A DNA stretch of 64,000 nucleotides, taken from assembly GCA_944325345.1 (NCBI GenBank), contig CALUZV010000001.1, forward strand, positions 1 to 64,000, written 5' to 3'. The DNA comes from an uncultured Parabacteroides sp. (GTDB lineage Bacteria; Bacteroidota; Bacteroidia; Bacteroidales; Tannerellaceae). The notes under the pieces were generated by a model. That model saw only the letters and a list, made by a program, of their open reading frames with translations, did no database searches and had not been told where the DNA came from. Position 1 is the stretch's first letter. Each line of letters opens with the position of its first letter. Below are positions 56,118-63,711 of the stretch, piece by piece. The position numbers and the translations under genes were made by a program.

Positions 56118-56142
56118 GGAGTGAAGAATTAAGAGGGAAACA

Positions 56143-56910
56143 TTAAGAATTATGCGTATGATTCTTCAGGACACGATGCGGAAGGTTTCCATGGCCTATC
56201 AGCTCTATCGGGCAAGCATATTTATCCTCAAGCCACTCGGGACTAAGGTCTGCGCCGGGATGATAATGCAGTGTTTCGTTCACACAAGCGATATTCTTAA
56301 CCATTGATAAGACAGTACCAATGTCGTGCGACACCAAGATGATACAGCTCTCCTTATTGATTTCGGGCAGCAGCTTGTAAAAATGCGACTCGAAACGTTT
56401 GTCCACATAAGAATTGGGCTCGTCGAGGATGAGCACTTCCGGCCGCGAGACCATCGACCGTCCGAGGAGAACGCGCTGAAGCTGGCCACCGGACAAATCG
56501 CTGATAGGCCGTTCGCGGATGTCCACAAGTCCCATGAGCCGGAGGACTTCCAAAATGCGTTCCTTCTGAGTCGGAGTATAATCGCGAAAACGAGGTTTCT
56601 CCGAGGCTAAGCCCGAAGCAACGACCTCGCGAACAGAAATCGGGAAACGGCGGTCAATGCGGTTCATCTGCGGAAGGTAGCCAATGCGAAGTGCATCTGT
56701 CTCGACACCATCGCGAAAGAAACGAACCTGTCCCTCTCTGGGTTTCAAGAGGCCGAGGATGATTTTAAGCAAGGTCGTCTTGCCCCCACCATTCGGTCCG
56801 ATGATGCCAAGAAAGTCCTTGGGGTAAATGTTGAGGCTGACATCACGGAGAACGGTTTTCCCCTCATAACCAGCCGTCAGATGTTCGATGCAAATTAATT
56901 CTTTTTCCAT
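56143..56910 (-). CDS. Metal ABC transporter ATP-binding protein
   Basis: A 255-residue ATPase of the zinc/manganese (ZnuC/MntB-like) group. Walker A is GPNGGGKTTLLKI, the signature LSGGQLQRVLLGRS, and Walker B VLILDEPNSYVD. It overlaps the metal-binding protein gene upstream by 16 bp, so the two are translated together. No permease gene is on either side: the next genes are a small membrane protein and an epimerase. The partner permease must be elsewhere or supplied by another system. Confidence 0.93.
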   Translation of the reverse strand: MEKELICIEHLTAGYEGKTVLRDVSLNIYPKDFLGIIGPNGGGKTTLLKIILGLLKPREGQVRFFRDGVETDALRIGYLPQMNRIDRRFPISVREVVASGLASEKPRFRDYTPTQKERILEVLRLMGLVDIRERPISDLSGGQLQRVLLGRSMVSRPEVLILDEPNSYVDKRFESHFYKLLPEINKESCIILVSHDIGTVLSMVKNIACVNETLHYHPGADLSPEWLEDKYACPIELIGHGNLPHRVLKNHTHNS

Positions 56911-57785
56911 GATGCCAGAGCTTTTCCGATGGTGAGCATACTTTCAGGCCAGTTATAATCCAACGGATTGATGGGTACCAAAATGCAACCAGTCTCGCGA
57001 GCGATAATCTCGGCGTTCTTCTGGTCAAACTCCTGTTGCACGAAGACAACCTTGGCGTTGTGTCTTTTCGCCGCCTCAACAAGCGCCTTCAGCTGGGCGG
57101 GCGAGGGTTCCTTGCCGTCCATCTCGATACAAAGTTGCTCCAGTCCGTAATCACGGGCGAGATAAGTCAACGCCGGATGGTAAATAATGAATGCCGTACC
57201 TGCGAACGGACGGAGCAAAGTATCGAGTGCCGCCTCCGTACTATCTATCTCTGCTATCAGACGGAGGTAATTCGCTTCGTATATGTCCTTATTCAAACTA
57301 TCGAGGGAGCAGAAAGCATCACGGGTATTCTGGGCAATAACACGCATATTACGTGTGGACGTCCAAATATGCGGGTCCGTCAGGCCGTGATGGTGGTGTC
57401 CAGCGGTATTCTCAGACGCCTCTTCGTGGGTCGCAACAAGTTCGATGCCTTTCGAGAGATCGAAGACGGGGAGCGTAGCGTTCTGTTCTTGTATCGCCTT
57501 CATCCAAACTTGTTCGAAGCCGATACTGCCAATACGCAGGTAAGCATCGCTTTGGCCGATACGCATCATCTCTTGGGGCGTCGGGTCGTATGTTTCAGGG
57601 CTTTGTCCCGCTGGAATGACACAGTTAATCCGATAGATGTCGCCAGCAATACGCTCTGCGACGTAACGCTGTGGCTGGATGGTAACTGATATAAGTCGTT
57701 CCTCCTCCGCCTTCTCCCGGGGGGAGGTGCAAGCAGCCGTGAGCAACAACCATAAGCATGAAATAGTGATTGAGAATAGTCTCAT
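56895..57785 (-). CDS. Metal ABC transporter substrate-binding lipoprotein (ZnuA/TroA-like)
   Basis: A 296-residue lipoprotein (lipobox LTAAC) of the SBP_bac_9 metal-binding group. A short His-rich loop TAGHHHHGLTDPHIW carries likely zinc ligands; FIIYHPALTYLARDYG and FVQQEFDQKNAE are family segments. It delivers zinc or manganese to an inner-membrane permease; the ATPase gene overlaps its end. A TAAGTTTG promoter element lies just upstream. Confidence 0.92.
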   Translation of the reverse strand: MRLFSITISCLWLLLTAACTSPREKAEEERLISVTIQPQRYVAERIAGDIYRINCVIPAGQSPETYDPTPQEMMRIGQSDAYLRIGSIGFEQVWMKAIQEQNATLPVFDLSKGIELVATHEEASENTAGHHHHGLTDPHIWTSTRNMRVIAQNTRDAFCSLDSLNKDIYEANYLRLIAEIDSTEAALDTLLRPFAGTAFIIYHPALTYLARDYGLEQLCIEMDGKEPSPAQLKALVEAAKRHNAKVVFVQQEFDQKNAEIIARETGCILVPINPLDYNWPESMLTIGKALASWKKN

Positions 57786-57801
57786 TGCATTTGTTTTGGC
57801 G

Positions 57802-57809
57802 CAAACTTA
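57802..57809 (-). promoter_or_regulatory. Promoter -7 element for the metal-transport genes
   Basis: TAAGTTTG on the minus strand matches TAnnTTTG, 17 bp before the ATG at 57785. No Zur-type operator is obvious by eye. Confidence 0.5.
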
Positions 57810-57841
57810 CAAAAAAATGGGATAGGACGAATAGTTTTCCA

Positions 57842-58288
57842 CTATTTTCGCCTCCGAGCAAAGAAGTCTTTCATCAATCCCGCGCATTCTTCCTCAAGAA
57901 TACCCTGTTTTACGACGGCTTTCGGATGAAGTGCTCCAGGCGCATAGCGGGTGAAGCCTCGTTTCTCGTCGCGCGCCCCGAACACTACGGTTGGAACCTG
58001 CGCCCAGCCGATGGCACCCGCACACATGGTGCATGGTTCAACCGTTACGTAGAGTGTGCAGCCTGTCAGGTATTTTCCTCCAAGGACACCGGCGGCGGCT
58101 GTTATCGCCAGCATTTCCGCGTGCGCCGTTACGTCATTGAGCCTTTCCGTTTGGTTGTGTGCTCGCGCAATGATACGGTCGCCACAAACCACTACCGCTC
58201 CGACGGGAATCTCGCCTTCTTCGTAAGCATCCCGCGCTTCATCCAGAGCCTTCCGCATGAAATAGGTATCGTCAAAAGGGGAAATCAT
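57842..58288 (-). CDS. tadA: tRNA-specific adenosine deaminase (nucleoside deaminase)
   Basis: Deaminates A34 of tRNA-Arg to inosine. The 148-residue protein has the zinc motif HAEMLAI (catalytic Glu) and PCTMCAG, with the tRNA-editing context EIPVGAVVVCGDRIIA and FGARDEKRG. It overlaps the upstream small gene as ATGA. A close guanine- or cytosine-deaminase relative is less likely given this pattern. Confidence 0.9.
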   Translation of the reverse strand: MISPFDDTYFMRKALDEARDAYEEGEIPVGAVVVCGDRIIARAHNQTERLNDVTAHAEMLAITAAAGVLGGKYLTGCTLYVTVEPCTMCAGAIGWAQVPTVVFGARDEKRGFTRYAPGALHPKAVVKQGILEEECAGLMKDFFARRRK

Positions 58289-58512
58289 CGGCGCATCTCG
58301 TTTTCATTAAATAATGTAGGGTAATCTTCTTCAAGATTCTTCAGAATGTGGGAAATGATGGTCTCGCGAAACCAACGCGACTTATTCGATATCTTGTACC
58401 TGCCAAGGTATCGCTCAATCGCCTTGTGCTCGTCCTCGTTCACCATAAAAACGACCTTATATTTCCGAGGACGTTTCGGGTTCGCTGCTGAATATTTCCG
58501 ATTTTCTTTCAC
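58285..58512 (-). CDS. Small ribbon-helix-helix-like protein
   Basis: A basic protein of about 75 residues with a short basic N terminus (NPKRPRKYKVVFMVNE) and a helical segment (KAIERYLGRYKISNKSRWFR), which resemble small ribbon-helix-helix or mobilisation-type DNA-binding proteins. An ATG at 58527 overlaps the -7 element 58518-58525, so a downstream GTG at 58512 is preferred; a Met at about 58446 is another option. It stops as ATGA into tadA. Function unknown. Confidence 0.6.
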   Translation of the reverse strand: MKENRKYSAANPKRPRKYKVVFMVNEDEHKAIERYLGRYKISNKSRWFRETIISHILKNLEEDYPTLFNENEMRR

Positions 58513-58517
58513 GACGC

Positions 58518-58525
58518 AAAGATAC
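58518..58525 (-). promoter_or_regulatory. Promoter -7 element for the small protein/tadA pair
   Basis: TATCTTTG on the minus strand, a TAnnTTTG match. It lies almost on the first ATG of the small gene, so the mRNA probably starts past that codon. Confidence 0.5.
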
Positions 58526-58545
58526 ATATTCTGAATTTAATTCCT

Positions 58546-58553
58546 ACTTTTGC
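58546..58553 (+). promoter_or_regulatory. Promoter -7 element for the yraN-birA operon
   Basis: TACTTTTG matches TAnnTTTG, 22 bp before the ATG at 58576. It is divergent from the previous promoter, 20 bp away. Confidence 0.55.
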
Positions 58554-58575
58554 GCATCTCAAAACAAACACAGGT

Positions 58576-58950
58576 ATGAAACCATCAAAGACGAAGATTG
58601 GCAAGGAGGGAGAGCAGGAGGCGCGTTCGTATCTCGAAAAGCGCGGCTACCACATCGTGTGCACTAACTGGCATTTCCATCACTACGAACTCGACATCAT
58701 TGCGGAAAAGGAGGACGAATTGATTGTCGTCGAGGTCAAGACCCGTTCCGAAGACTTCCTTGTTTCGCCCGAGGACGCAGTGGACGAACCTAAAATCCGC
58801 CGGATTGTCCAAGCCGCTGATGCATACGCTCGCCTTTTCAACGTCGAGTTGCCGATACGCTTTGATATTATCACCCTGACGAAGGATGCGCAGGGTGTCT
58901 GCCATGTAGAAGAACACATTCCCGACGCTTTCTATGCGCCCCTAAAGTGA
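58576..58950 (+). CDS. YraN/UPF0102 family protein
   Basis: A 124-residue protein with the predicted endonuclease-like fold of UPF0102. The active-site-like pattern is LDIIAEKEDELIVVEVKTRS (Asp, Glu, Lys), after an N-terminal GKEGEQEARSYLEKRGY. The function is not established. It starts the plus-strand run yraN, YjbR-like, birA. Confidence 0.93.
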   Translation: MKPSKTKIGKEGEQEARSYLEKRGYHIVCTNWHFHHYELDIIAEKEDELIVVEVKTRSEDFLVSPEDAVDEPKIRRIVQAADAYARLFNVELPIRFDIITLTKDAQGVCHVEEHIPDAFYAPLK

Positions 58951-58955
58951 ACCGT

Positions 58956-59312
58956 ATGAATATCGAAGAAGTTAGGGCTTTCTGCCTATCGTTCCCGAAC
59001 GCCTCCGAAGGTTTTCCCTTCGATGACGTCTCGTTAGTCTTCAAAGTCGAGGGGAAGATGTTTCTCTTCATGCCGCTCGACGCCGAGGAACCCGTGATTA
59101 CGATGAAGTGCGACCCGGAACGGGCCATCGACCTGCGCGACCGCTATAGGTCAATCCTGCCCGCGTGGCATTTCAATAAAAAGTATTGGAACATGGTGTA
59201 TCTCGACGGGGATGTCCCCGACGAATTGCTGCGCGAGCTGATACACCACTCCTATCGCGAGGTGATCGCGAAATTACCTAAGAAGATTCAAGCAAAATAT
59301 GAAGAAGTATGA
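58956..59312 (+). CDS. MmcQ/YjbR family DNA-binding protein
   Basis: A 118-residue protein with the CyaY-like fold of YjbR. Typical phrases are CLSFPNASEGFPFDDVSLVF, MKCDPERAIDLRDRY and WNMVYLDGDVPDELLRELI. A GTG at 58947 overlaps the yraN stop, but the ATG at 58956 better fits family starts. It overlaps birA by 14 bp. Role unknown beyond DNA binding suggested for relatives. Confidence 0.88.
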   Translation: MNIEEVRAFCLSFPNASEGFPFDDVSLVFKVEGKMFLFMPLDAEEPVITMKCDPERAIDLRDRYRSILPAWHFNKKYWNMVYLDGDVPDELLRELIHHSYREVIAKLPKKIQAKYEEV

Positions 59313-60063
59313 TGAGAACACGGCTGAACCGGTCGTCATCCGTCTGGAGGAGACCGATTCAACCAACAACTACCTGCGCGACTTGCTCGCCAAGGAAAGA
59401 CTGCCTGAGGGCAGCGTCGTCGCCACCGATTTTCAGTCGGCTGGGCGGGGACAAGTAGGCAATTCCTGGGAATCGGAGCGAGGACAGAACCTGACCTTCA
59501 GCGTCGTCGTCTATCCGACCTCAATCCCCGTGCGCGACCAGTTCCTCCTCTCGCAAGTGGCGGCGTTAAGCGTGCGGGACACCTTCGCGACGTACGTCGA
59601 TGACATTTCCGTCAAGTGGCCGAACGATATTTATTGGAAGAACAAAAAAATCTGCGGGATGCTGATAGAAAACGACGTGATGGGCCAGAACATTGCGCAG
59701 TCTATCATCGGCATCGGGATGAACATCAACCAGCGCGTGTTCCGGAGCGACGCCCCCAATCCGGTTTCCCTTGCTCAGGCGACGGGAAAGGACTACGACT
59801 TGCGGAAAATGCTCAGTCTCTTCCTGTCTAAGTTCTATTCGCGCTATTTGCAGCTGCTCCGGGGCGAGACGGAATCTCTCCGCGCAGAATACCGTCGGCA
59901 CCTCTTTCGCGGAGACGGATTTCATCGTTTTCGGGACAGCCAAGGGATATTCGACGGACGAATTGCCGGGATTGAGCCTGACGGCCACTTGCTTTTGGAA
60001 GATTCTGAAGGGAATGTGCGTAGCTACGCGTTTAAAGAAGTTCAATTCGTGCTTCCGGAATAG
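59299..60063 (+). CDS. birA: Biotin--[acetyl-CoA-carboxylase] ligase
   Basis: Attaches biotin to carboxylase carrier lysines. The 254-residue protein has TDSTNNYLRDLL, the biotinyl-AMP loop DFQSAGRGQVGNSW, VKWPNDIYWKNKKICGML and GIGMNINQRVF. There is no N-terminal helix-turn-helix, so it is the non-regulatory, class I form. It ends the small operon. Confidence 0.95.
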   Translation: MKKYDENTAEPVVIRLEETDSTNNYLRDLLAKERLPEGSVVATDFQSAGRGQVGNSWESERGQNLTFSVVVYPTSIPVRDQFLLSQVAALSVRDTFATYVDDISVKWPNDIYWKNKKICGMLIENDVMGQNIAQSIIGIGMNINQRVFRSDAPNPVSLAQATGKDYDLRKMLSLFLSKFYSRYLQLLRGETESLRAEYRRHLFRGDGFHRFRDSQGIFDGRIAGIEPDGHLLLEDSEGNVRSYAFKEVQFVLPE

Positions 60064-60086
60064 GCATATTCCAAGTGGGATCTCCC

Positions 60087-60845
60087 CTACTCCGCCTCGA
60101 ATTGATCTAAATACAGTTGATTCCCATCCCACGCAATATAGGAGAAGTGGCGCATCCAGTCTCCAGCTATCAGCAACCGGCATGTACGGGAGAGCATCAG
60201 GTCGAGCATGATATGTCTATGACCGAACAAGAAGAAATTGATGTCGGGATGGCTTTTCAGGTAGTGTTTCGCGAACTGGACGAGGTATTCCGAGCTTTCC
60301 CCCTCGAATTCCTGCGCCTCCTTCTTGAGACCCGACTTGCGACTGCTGAGAGACCAGCCCAGCGCGAAACCGAATGTCCAGCGCGGGTGGATGCCTGCGT
60401 ACAACCACTGGCAGAAACGGTTTCGGAACAGGCGGCGCATCAGTTGGAACGCGCGGCTGCGGTCGTCCACCTCGTCGCCATGGCCGAGGAAGAAGCGGCG
60501 TCCCAGAAGATCGATGGTTACGGGGCCGTCGTGAACGGTGGCTCCCAGTTCTGTAGGAAGATAATCGAACATCCAAACGTCGTGATTGCCGGTCAGGAAG
60601 TGAATTTCGACGCCGCTGTCGGCGAGCTCGGCGACCTTGCCGAGGAAACGGGTAAATCCTTTTGGAACGACATATTTATACTCGTACCAATAGTCGAACA
60701 TGTCGCCGAGGAACCAGACCGCTATGGCACTGTCCTTAATACTGTCGAGCCATCGGACAAGACGGCGTTCGACAGCTCGGGAATCCTCGTGGAAACGTGC
60801 TCCCAAATGTGCGTCGGAGGCGAAATAGATGGTCGTCCGTGGCAT
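60087..60845 (-). CDS. lpxH: UDP-2,3-diacylglucosamine diphosphatase (LpxH-like)
   Basis: Lipid A pathway phosphoesterase of the calcineurin fold. The 252-residue protein shows the metal motifs YFASDAHLGARFHEDS, WFLGDMFDYW, FLTGNHDVW, FLGHGDEVD and FLFGHRH. The Arg-rich N-terminal half, with DDRSRAFQLMRRLFRNRF, is typical of Bacteroidota LpxH. It starts 1 bp past the DUF59 gene stop, so both are on one mRNA. Confidence 0.92.
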   Translation of the reverse strand: MPRTTIYFASDAHLGARFHEDSRAVERRLVRWLDSIKDSAIAVWFLGDMFDYWYEYKYVVPKGFTRFLGKVAELADSGVEIHFLTGNHDVWMFDYLPTELGATVHDGPVTIDLLGRRFFLGHGDEVDDRSRAFQLMRRLFRNRFCQWLYAGIHPRWTFGFALGWSLSSRKSGLKKEAQEFEGESSEYLVQFAKHYLKSHPDINFFLFGHRHIMLDLMLSRTCRLLIAGDWMRHFSYIAWDGNQLYLDQFEAE

Positions 60846-60846
60846 A

Positions 60847-61164
60847 TCAGAGGAATCCGAGTTCTAACTTCGCTTCTTCGCTCATCATATCCTTGTCCCA
60901 CTCCGGTTCGAAGACGAGGTTCACTTCTACTGACTTGACTTCGGAAATCGACTCGACTTTCATGCGGACATCCTCAAGGATAAAGTCTGCCGCCGGACAG
61001 TTGGGCGCGGTCAGGGTCATGTCGATACGCACATTCTTGTCGTCATCGACGTCCACCTTGTACACTAGCCCGAGGTCGTAGATATTGACCGGAATCTCGG
61101 GGTCGTAAACAGTCTTCAACATTGCGACTATCGCTTCTTCAGTCTGGAGAAATTCGTTTTTCAT
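60847..61164 (-). CDS. DUF59/MIP18 family metal-sulfur cluster protein
   Basis: A 105-residue Fe-S assembly-associated protein (SufT/DUF59). TVYDPEIPVNIYDLGLVY and the conserved LTAPNCPAADFILEDV are family motifs. The start at 61164 (MKNEFLQTEEAIV) is chosen over the frame to 61215 because a -7 element lies at 61186-61193. lpxH follows immediately. Confidence 0.93.
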   Translation of the reverse strand: MKNEFLQTEEAIVAMLKTVYDPEIPVNIYDLGLVYKVDVDDDKNVRIDMTLTAPNCPAADFILEDVRMKVESISEVKSVEVNLVFEPEWDKDMMSEEAKLELGFL

Positions 61165-61185
61165 AAAATAGCTGAATTTGGAGCG

Positions 61186-61193
61186 CAAAAATA
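61186..61193 (-). promoter_or_regulatory. Promoter -7 element for the DUF59-lpxH operon
   Basis: TATTTTTG on the minus strand, a TAnnTTTG match 22 bp before the ATG at 61164. Confidence 0.55.
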
Positions 61194-61262
61194 CAGAAAA
61201 AAGCCCGGAATCCAAGAAGAAACCGGGCGAATCAAGGTTGATACGTGTTTATGAAGTTATGT

Positions 61263-62381
61263 TCAGAAGGTTATTCGGACGGCATGGCCGACAGTGTTCC
61301 AAAACCACTCCGGACCGTTTTCTCCCCAGAAGAGATGGCCACTGTTCAGGAAATAAATGGCGCAAACGACGACGGAGAGTACCCAAAGCACGACCAATAC
61401 CCACTTTGCTCCCGTCGGAAATGGCCGTTGCCAATGGAAGAGTTGGCTGCAAACCCAATAGGCAAGCGCAGCTACTGGTATTCCGATCATCAGCAGTGTG
61501 CCGATGCTGCCGAACACCGCCATCCCGGTAGAAACCGAGTTGTTGAACCAATCCATCCCAAAGGGCGAGAGGTAATACAAGAAACTGCTGCTTCCCAGCA
61601 CGAGGGAAACCAACACGACCATTAGAACGAAGAAAATCAGCAAAAGAACAGGCAGCATCACGATGCCGACAAGAACCGCAAAGACTTTCAACAAAATTCC
61701 GACAACCAGAACGAATACATCCGCAGCCCGTTGCAAGAGCGGACGCTCGGCCTCATCTCGCGTATGTACTACGTCGTCAGCGTGCGCAGTCTTTTCGAAA
61801 CCGTCCGTAACTGTTTTCCCAATGGTTTCTACCGTTATATTCTCGCCCCGCATCTGGAGTTTCTCCGTGGCTGTCCGCGCGAGGGGCATGACAATCCAAA
61901 GCAAGAGATAAATCGGTACAATATAACCATATAAGAATATCAAGAGGAAGAATATAAGGCGAATAGCCGTAGCATCCCAGTTCATATACGCCGCGAGGCC
62001 GCCGCAGACGCCGCCGATGATGCGGTTGTCCGGGTCGCGCATAAGGCGCTTCTTGACCGGCTCGGTTTTCATCTCGCTACGGGGGCGCGAAGGTTCGGCC
62101 TCGGGTTCGCGTTGCTCTTCGTCGAAGATTTCCTCCGGTTTACCCATGCGGCGGATAACCTCCTCGACTTGCTCGATGCTAATCACTTCGTAGCCAAGAC
62201 GGATACGCTCGTTGAACAATTCGCCGATGCGCATTTCGAAGTCGTTCATAATTTCATCTGACCCTTCCTCGCGGCGGAAATGGATACGGAGGTTGGCCAG
62301 GTATTTATCCAGTAGTTGATACGCGTCTTCATCGATGTGGAAAACCGTACCCCCTAAGTTTACCGTTACTGTCTTTTTCAT
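61263..62381 (-). CDS. PspC domain membrane protein
   Basis: A 372-residue membrane protein. Its N-terminal 80 residues (MKKTVTVNLGGTVFHIDEDA) are a soluble domain often found before PspC in Bacteroidota. The PspC domain at about residues 113-170 contains RIIGGVCGGLAAYMNWD followed by a transmembrane segment. Further helices follow (a pair near 240-290 and more to the end). PspC is linked to envelope-stress response. It starts 13 bp after padR's stop, so a PadR repressor and its target may be autoregulated together. Confidence 0.9.
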   Translation of the reverse strand: MKKTVTVNLGGTVFHIDEDAYQLLDKYLANLRIHFRREEGSDEIMNDFEMRIGELFNERIRLGYEVISIEQVEEVIRRMGKPEEIFDEEQREPEAEPSRPRSEMKTEPVKKRLMRDPDNRIIGGVCGGLAAYMNWDATAIRLIFFLLIFLYGYIVPIYLLLWIVMPLARTATEKLQMRGENITVETIGKTVTDGFEKTAHADDVVHTRDEAERPLLQRAADVFVLVVGILLKVFAVLVGIVMLPVLLLIFFVLMVVLVSLVLGSSSFLYYLSPFGMDWFNNSVSTGMAVFGSIGTLLMIGIPVAALAYWVCSQLFHWQRPFPTGAKWVLVVLWVLSVVVCAIYFLNSGHLFWGENGPEWFWNTVGHAVRITF

Positions 62382-62394
62382 GTGTCGTAGAAAT

Positions 62395-62721
62395 TTAGTT
62401 GTTTTTGATGTGATTAATGGTATCGTTGAGCTGCTGCCAAGCGGCCTCGAGCTCACCGAGGAATGTTTCGCCGTCGGGAGTCAGTTTGTAGTACTTCCGT
62501 GGCGGACCTTGTGTGGATTCAATCCATTGATAGCTAAGCAGGCCTCCATTCTTGAGGCGTGTGAGGAGCGGATAAAGGGTCCCTTCGACCACGATAAGCT
62601 GGGCCTCTTGCAACTTCTGGATGATGTCTGAAGTGTAAGCCGGCTCTTTTCGCAGCAGAAGGAGGATGCAATATTCCAGCGTGCCCTTCCGCATCTGAGA
62701 TTTAACATTTTCCGCGTTCAT
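62395..62721 (-). CDS. PadR family transcriptional regulator
   Basis: A 108-residue winged-helix regulator: MNAENVKSQMRKGTLEYCIL, then VVEGTLYPLLTRLKNGGLL and RKYYKLTPDGETFLGELE. PadR proteins repress nearby genes, often with their own. The start at 62721 is supported by a -7 element 27 bp upstream. The PspC gene follows. Confidence 0.93.
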   Translation of the reverse strand: MNAENVKSQMRKGTLEYCILLLLRKEPAYTSDIIQKLQEAQLIVVEGTLYPLLTRLKNGGLLSYQWIESTQGPPRKYYKLTPDGETFLGELEAAWQQLNDTINHIKNN

Positions 62722-62747
62722 ATAGCCTTTATTTTTAAATGACCTTG

Positions 62748-62755
62748 CAAAAATA
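62748..62755 (-). promoter_or_regulatory. Promoter -7 element for the padR-pspC operon
   Basis: TATTTTTG on the minus strand, a TAnnTTTG match before the padR ATG at 62721. Confidence 0.55.
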
Positions 62756-62849
62756 GGCAATGCTTGTGTACTTGGCAATACATACTACTTTTAATTATTA
62801 TAATTTAACGAAAGGACGGCGAAGTCTTTGTGGTTTCTCAAAAATACGC

Positions 62850-62857
62850 TATCTTTG
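62850..62857 (+). promoter_or_regulatory. Promoter -7 element for tRNA-Arg
   Basis: TATCTTTG matches TAnnTTTG and ends 19 bp before the tRNA at 62876. Confidence 0.65.
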
Positions 62858-62875
62858 CCGCACCTAATCCGAGAG

Positions 62876-62947
62876 GGTCTCGTAGTTCAACGGATAGAAT
62901 AGAAGTTTCCTAAACTTTTGATCCGGGTTCGATTCCCGGCGAGACTA
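62876..62947 (+). tRNA. tRNA-Arg (anticodon CCT)
   Basis: A 72-nt cloverleaf GGTCTCG...CGAGACT with discriminator A, anticodon CCT in the loop AGTTTCCTAAACTT, and T arm CCGGGTTCGATTCCCGG. The first acceptor pair is a G-T wobble. A toxin-antitoxin operon follows 54 bp downstream. Confidence 0.94.
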
Positions 62948-62990
62948 CATTTATCAGGAAATATTAATTGCCTTATTGTTACTTTTACAT

Positions 62991-62998
62991 TACCTTTG
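62991..62998 (+). promoter_or_regulatory. Possible promoter -7 element for the toxin-antitoxin operon
   Basis: TACCTTTG at 62991-62998 is only 3 bp before the toxin ATG at 63002, which would leave almost no 5' leader. A weaker TACTTTTA at 62980-62987 may be the real one. Confidence 0.4.
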
Positions 62999-63001
62999 CC
63001 T

Positions 63002-63364
63002 ATGAAAAAGTATAGGACAGTCATAAGATACAAAGAATATTTTGACGATTTCTTAAGAGCTCAACGCCCGAAAGTCGTTGAGAAAATAATTCAGACATTA
63101 AGGATGATAGAAGTTCTGGAACGAATTCCGGCAACCTATTTAAAGCACATCGAAGGTTCGGATGGATTGTTCGAAATTCGTGTACAGTTTGCCAGTGATA
63201 TCTTCCGTGTTTTCTGCTTTTTCGACGATGGAAAGCTGGTTGTTTTGCTTTCCGGATTCCAAAAGAAGACCCAGAAAACACCACAAGCAGAAATCAAGAG
63301 AGCTGAAAGTCTTATGGCTGAATATTATGAAGAAAAAAGAAAGGAGACTCAACATGGACATTAA
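63002..63364 (+). CDS. RelE/HigB-type toxin
   Basis: A 120-residue mRNA-interferase-like toxin of the RelE/ParE superfamily (HigB side). It starts MKKYRTVIRYKEYFDDFLRA, and the conserved core has HIEGSDGLFEIRVQFASDIF, RVFCFFDDGKLVVLLSGFQK and KTPQAEIKRAE. Toxin-first order with an overlapping HTH antitoxin is the HigBA arrangement. It lies just after a tRNA gene. Confidence 0.92.
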   Translation: MKKYRTVIRYKEYFDDFLRAQRPKVVEKIIQTLRMIEVLERIPATYLKHIEGSDGLFEIRVQFASDIFRVFCFFDDGKLVVLLSGFQKKTQKTPQAEIKRAESLMAEYYEEKRKETQHGH

Positions 63365-63644
63365 ATCTTTATCGGAACTTGAAGACGAGTTCATCGGCAA
63401 AAAAGGAACACCTCGGCGTGATGAATACGAGAAGGAATTGGCGGATCTGATGATAGGTTGCCAGTTGAAGAATGCACGTATCAAGTTGGATTTGACGCAA
63501 GAGCAACTGGCTGAGCGGGTAAATAAGAAGCGCGCATTTATCTCTCGGATAGAAAACGACGGCAGCAACCTTACTATTAAAACGCTTCGCGACATCGTGG
63601 AACGAGGTCTTGGTGGGAAGCTTCGTATCGAAGTTCAAATTTGA
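63354..63644 (+). CDS. XRE-family helix-turn-helix antitoxin (HigA-type)
   Basis: A 96-residue antitoxin. The helix-turn-helix spans about residues 38-75 (NARIKLDLTQEQLAERVNKK, then AFISRIENDGSNLTIKTL). The start at 63354 follows an AAGGAG ribosome site near 63341-63346 and overlaps the toxin end by 11 bp, typical of coupled TA pairs. Antitoxins of this type also autorepress the operon. Confidence 0.92.
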   Translation: MDIKSLSELEDEFIGKKGTPRRDEYEKELADLMIGCQLKNARIKLDLTQEQLAERVNKKRAFISRIENDGSNLTIKTLRDIVERGLGGKLRIEVQI

Positions 63645-63681
63645 TTGCTACAAATCTGTTGCTTTTCTCCCTTCCCTCCCT

Positions 63682-63689
63682 TACCTTTG
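63682..63689 (+). promoter_or_regulatory. Promoter -7 element for the last gene
   Basis: TACCTTTG, an exact TAnnTTTG match 22 bp before the ATG at 63712. Confidence 0.65.
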
Positions 63690-63711
63690 TACCATTTAAA
63701 TTTCCAATAGT

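Noticed and set aside
62876..63644. Genomic island at tRNA-Arg
   Set aside because: No integrase, no repeated tRNA end and no composition break are visible before the window ends.
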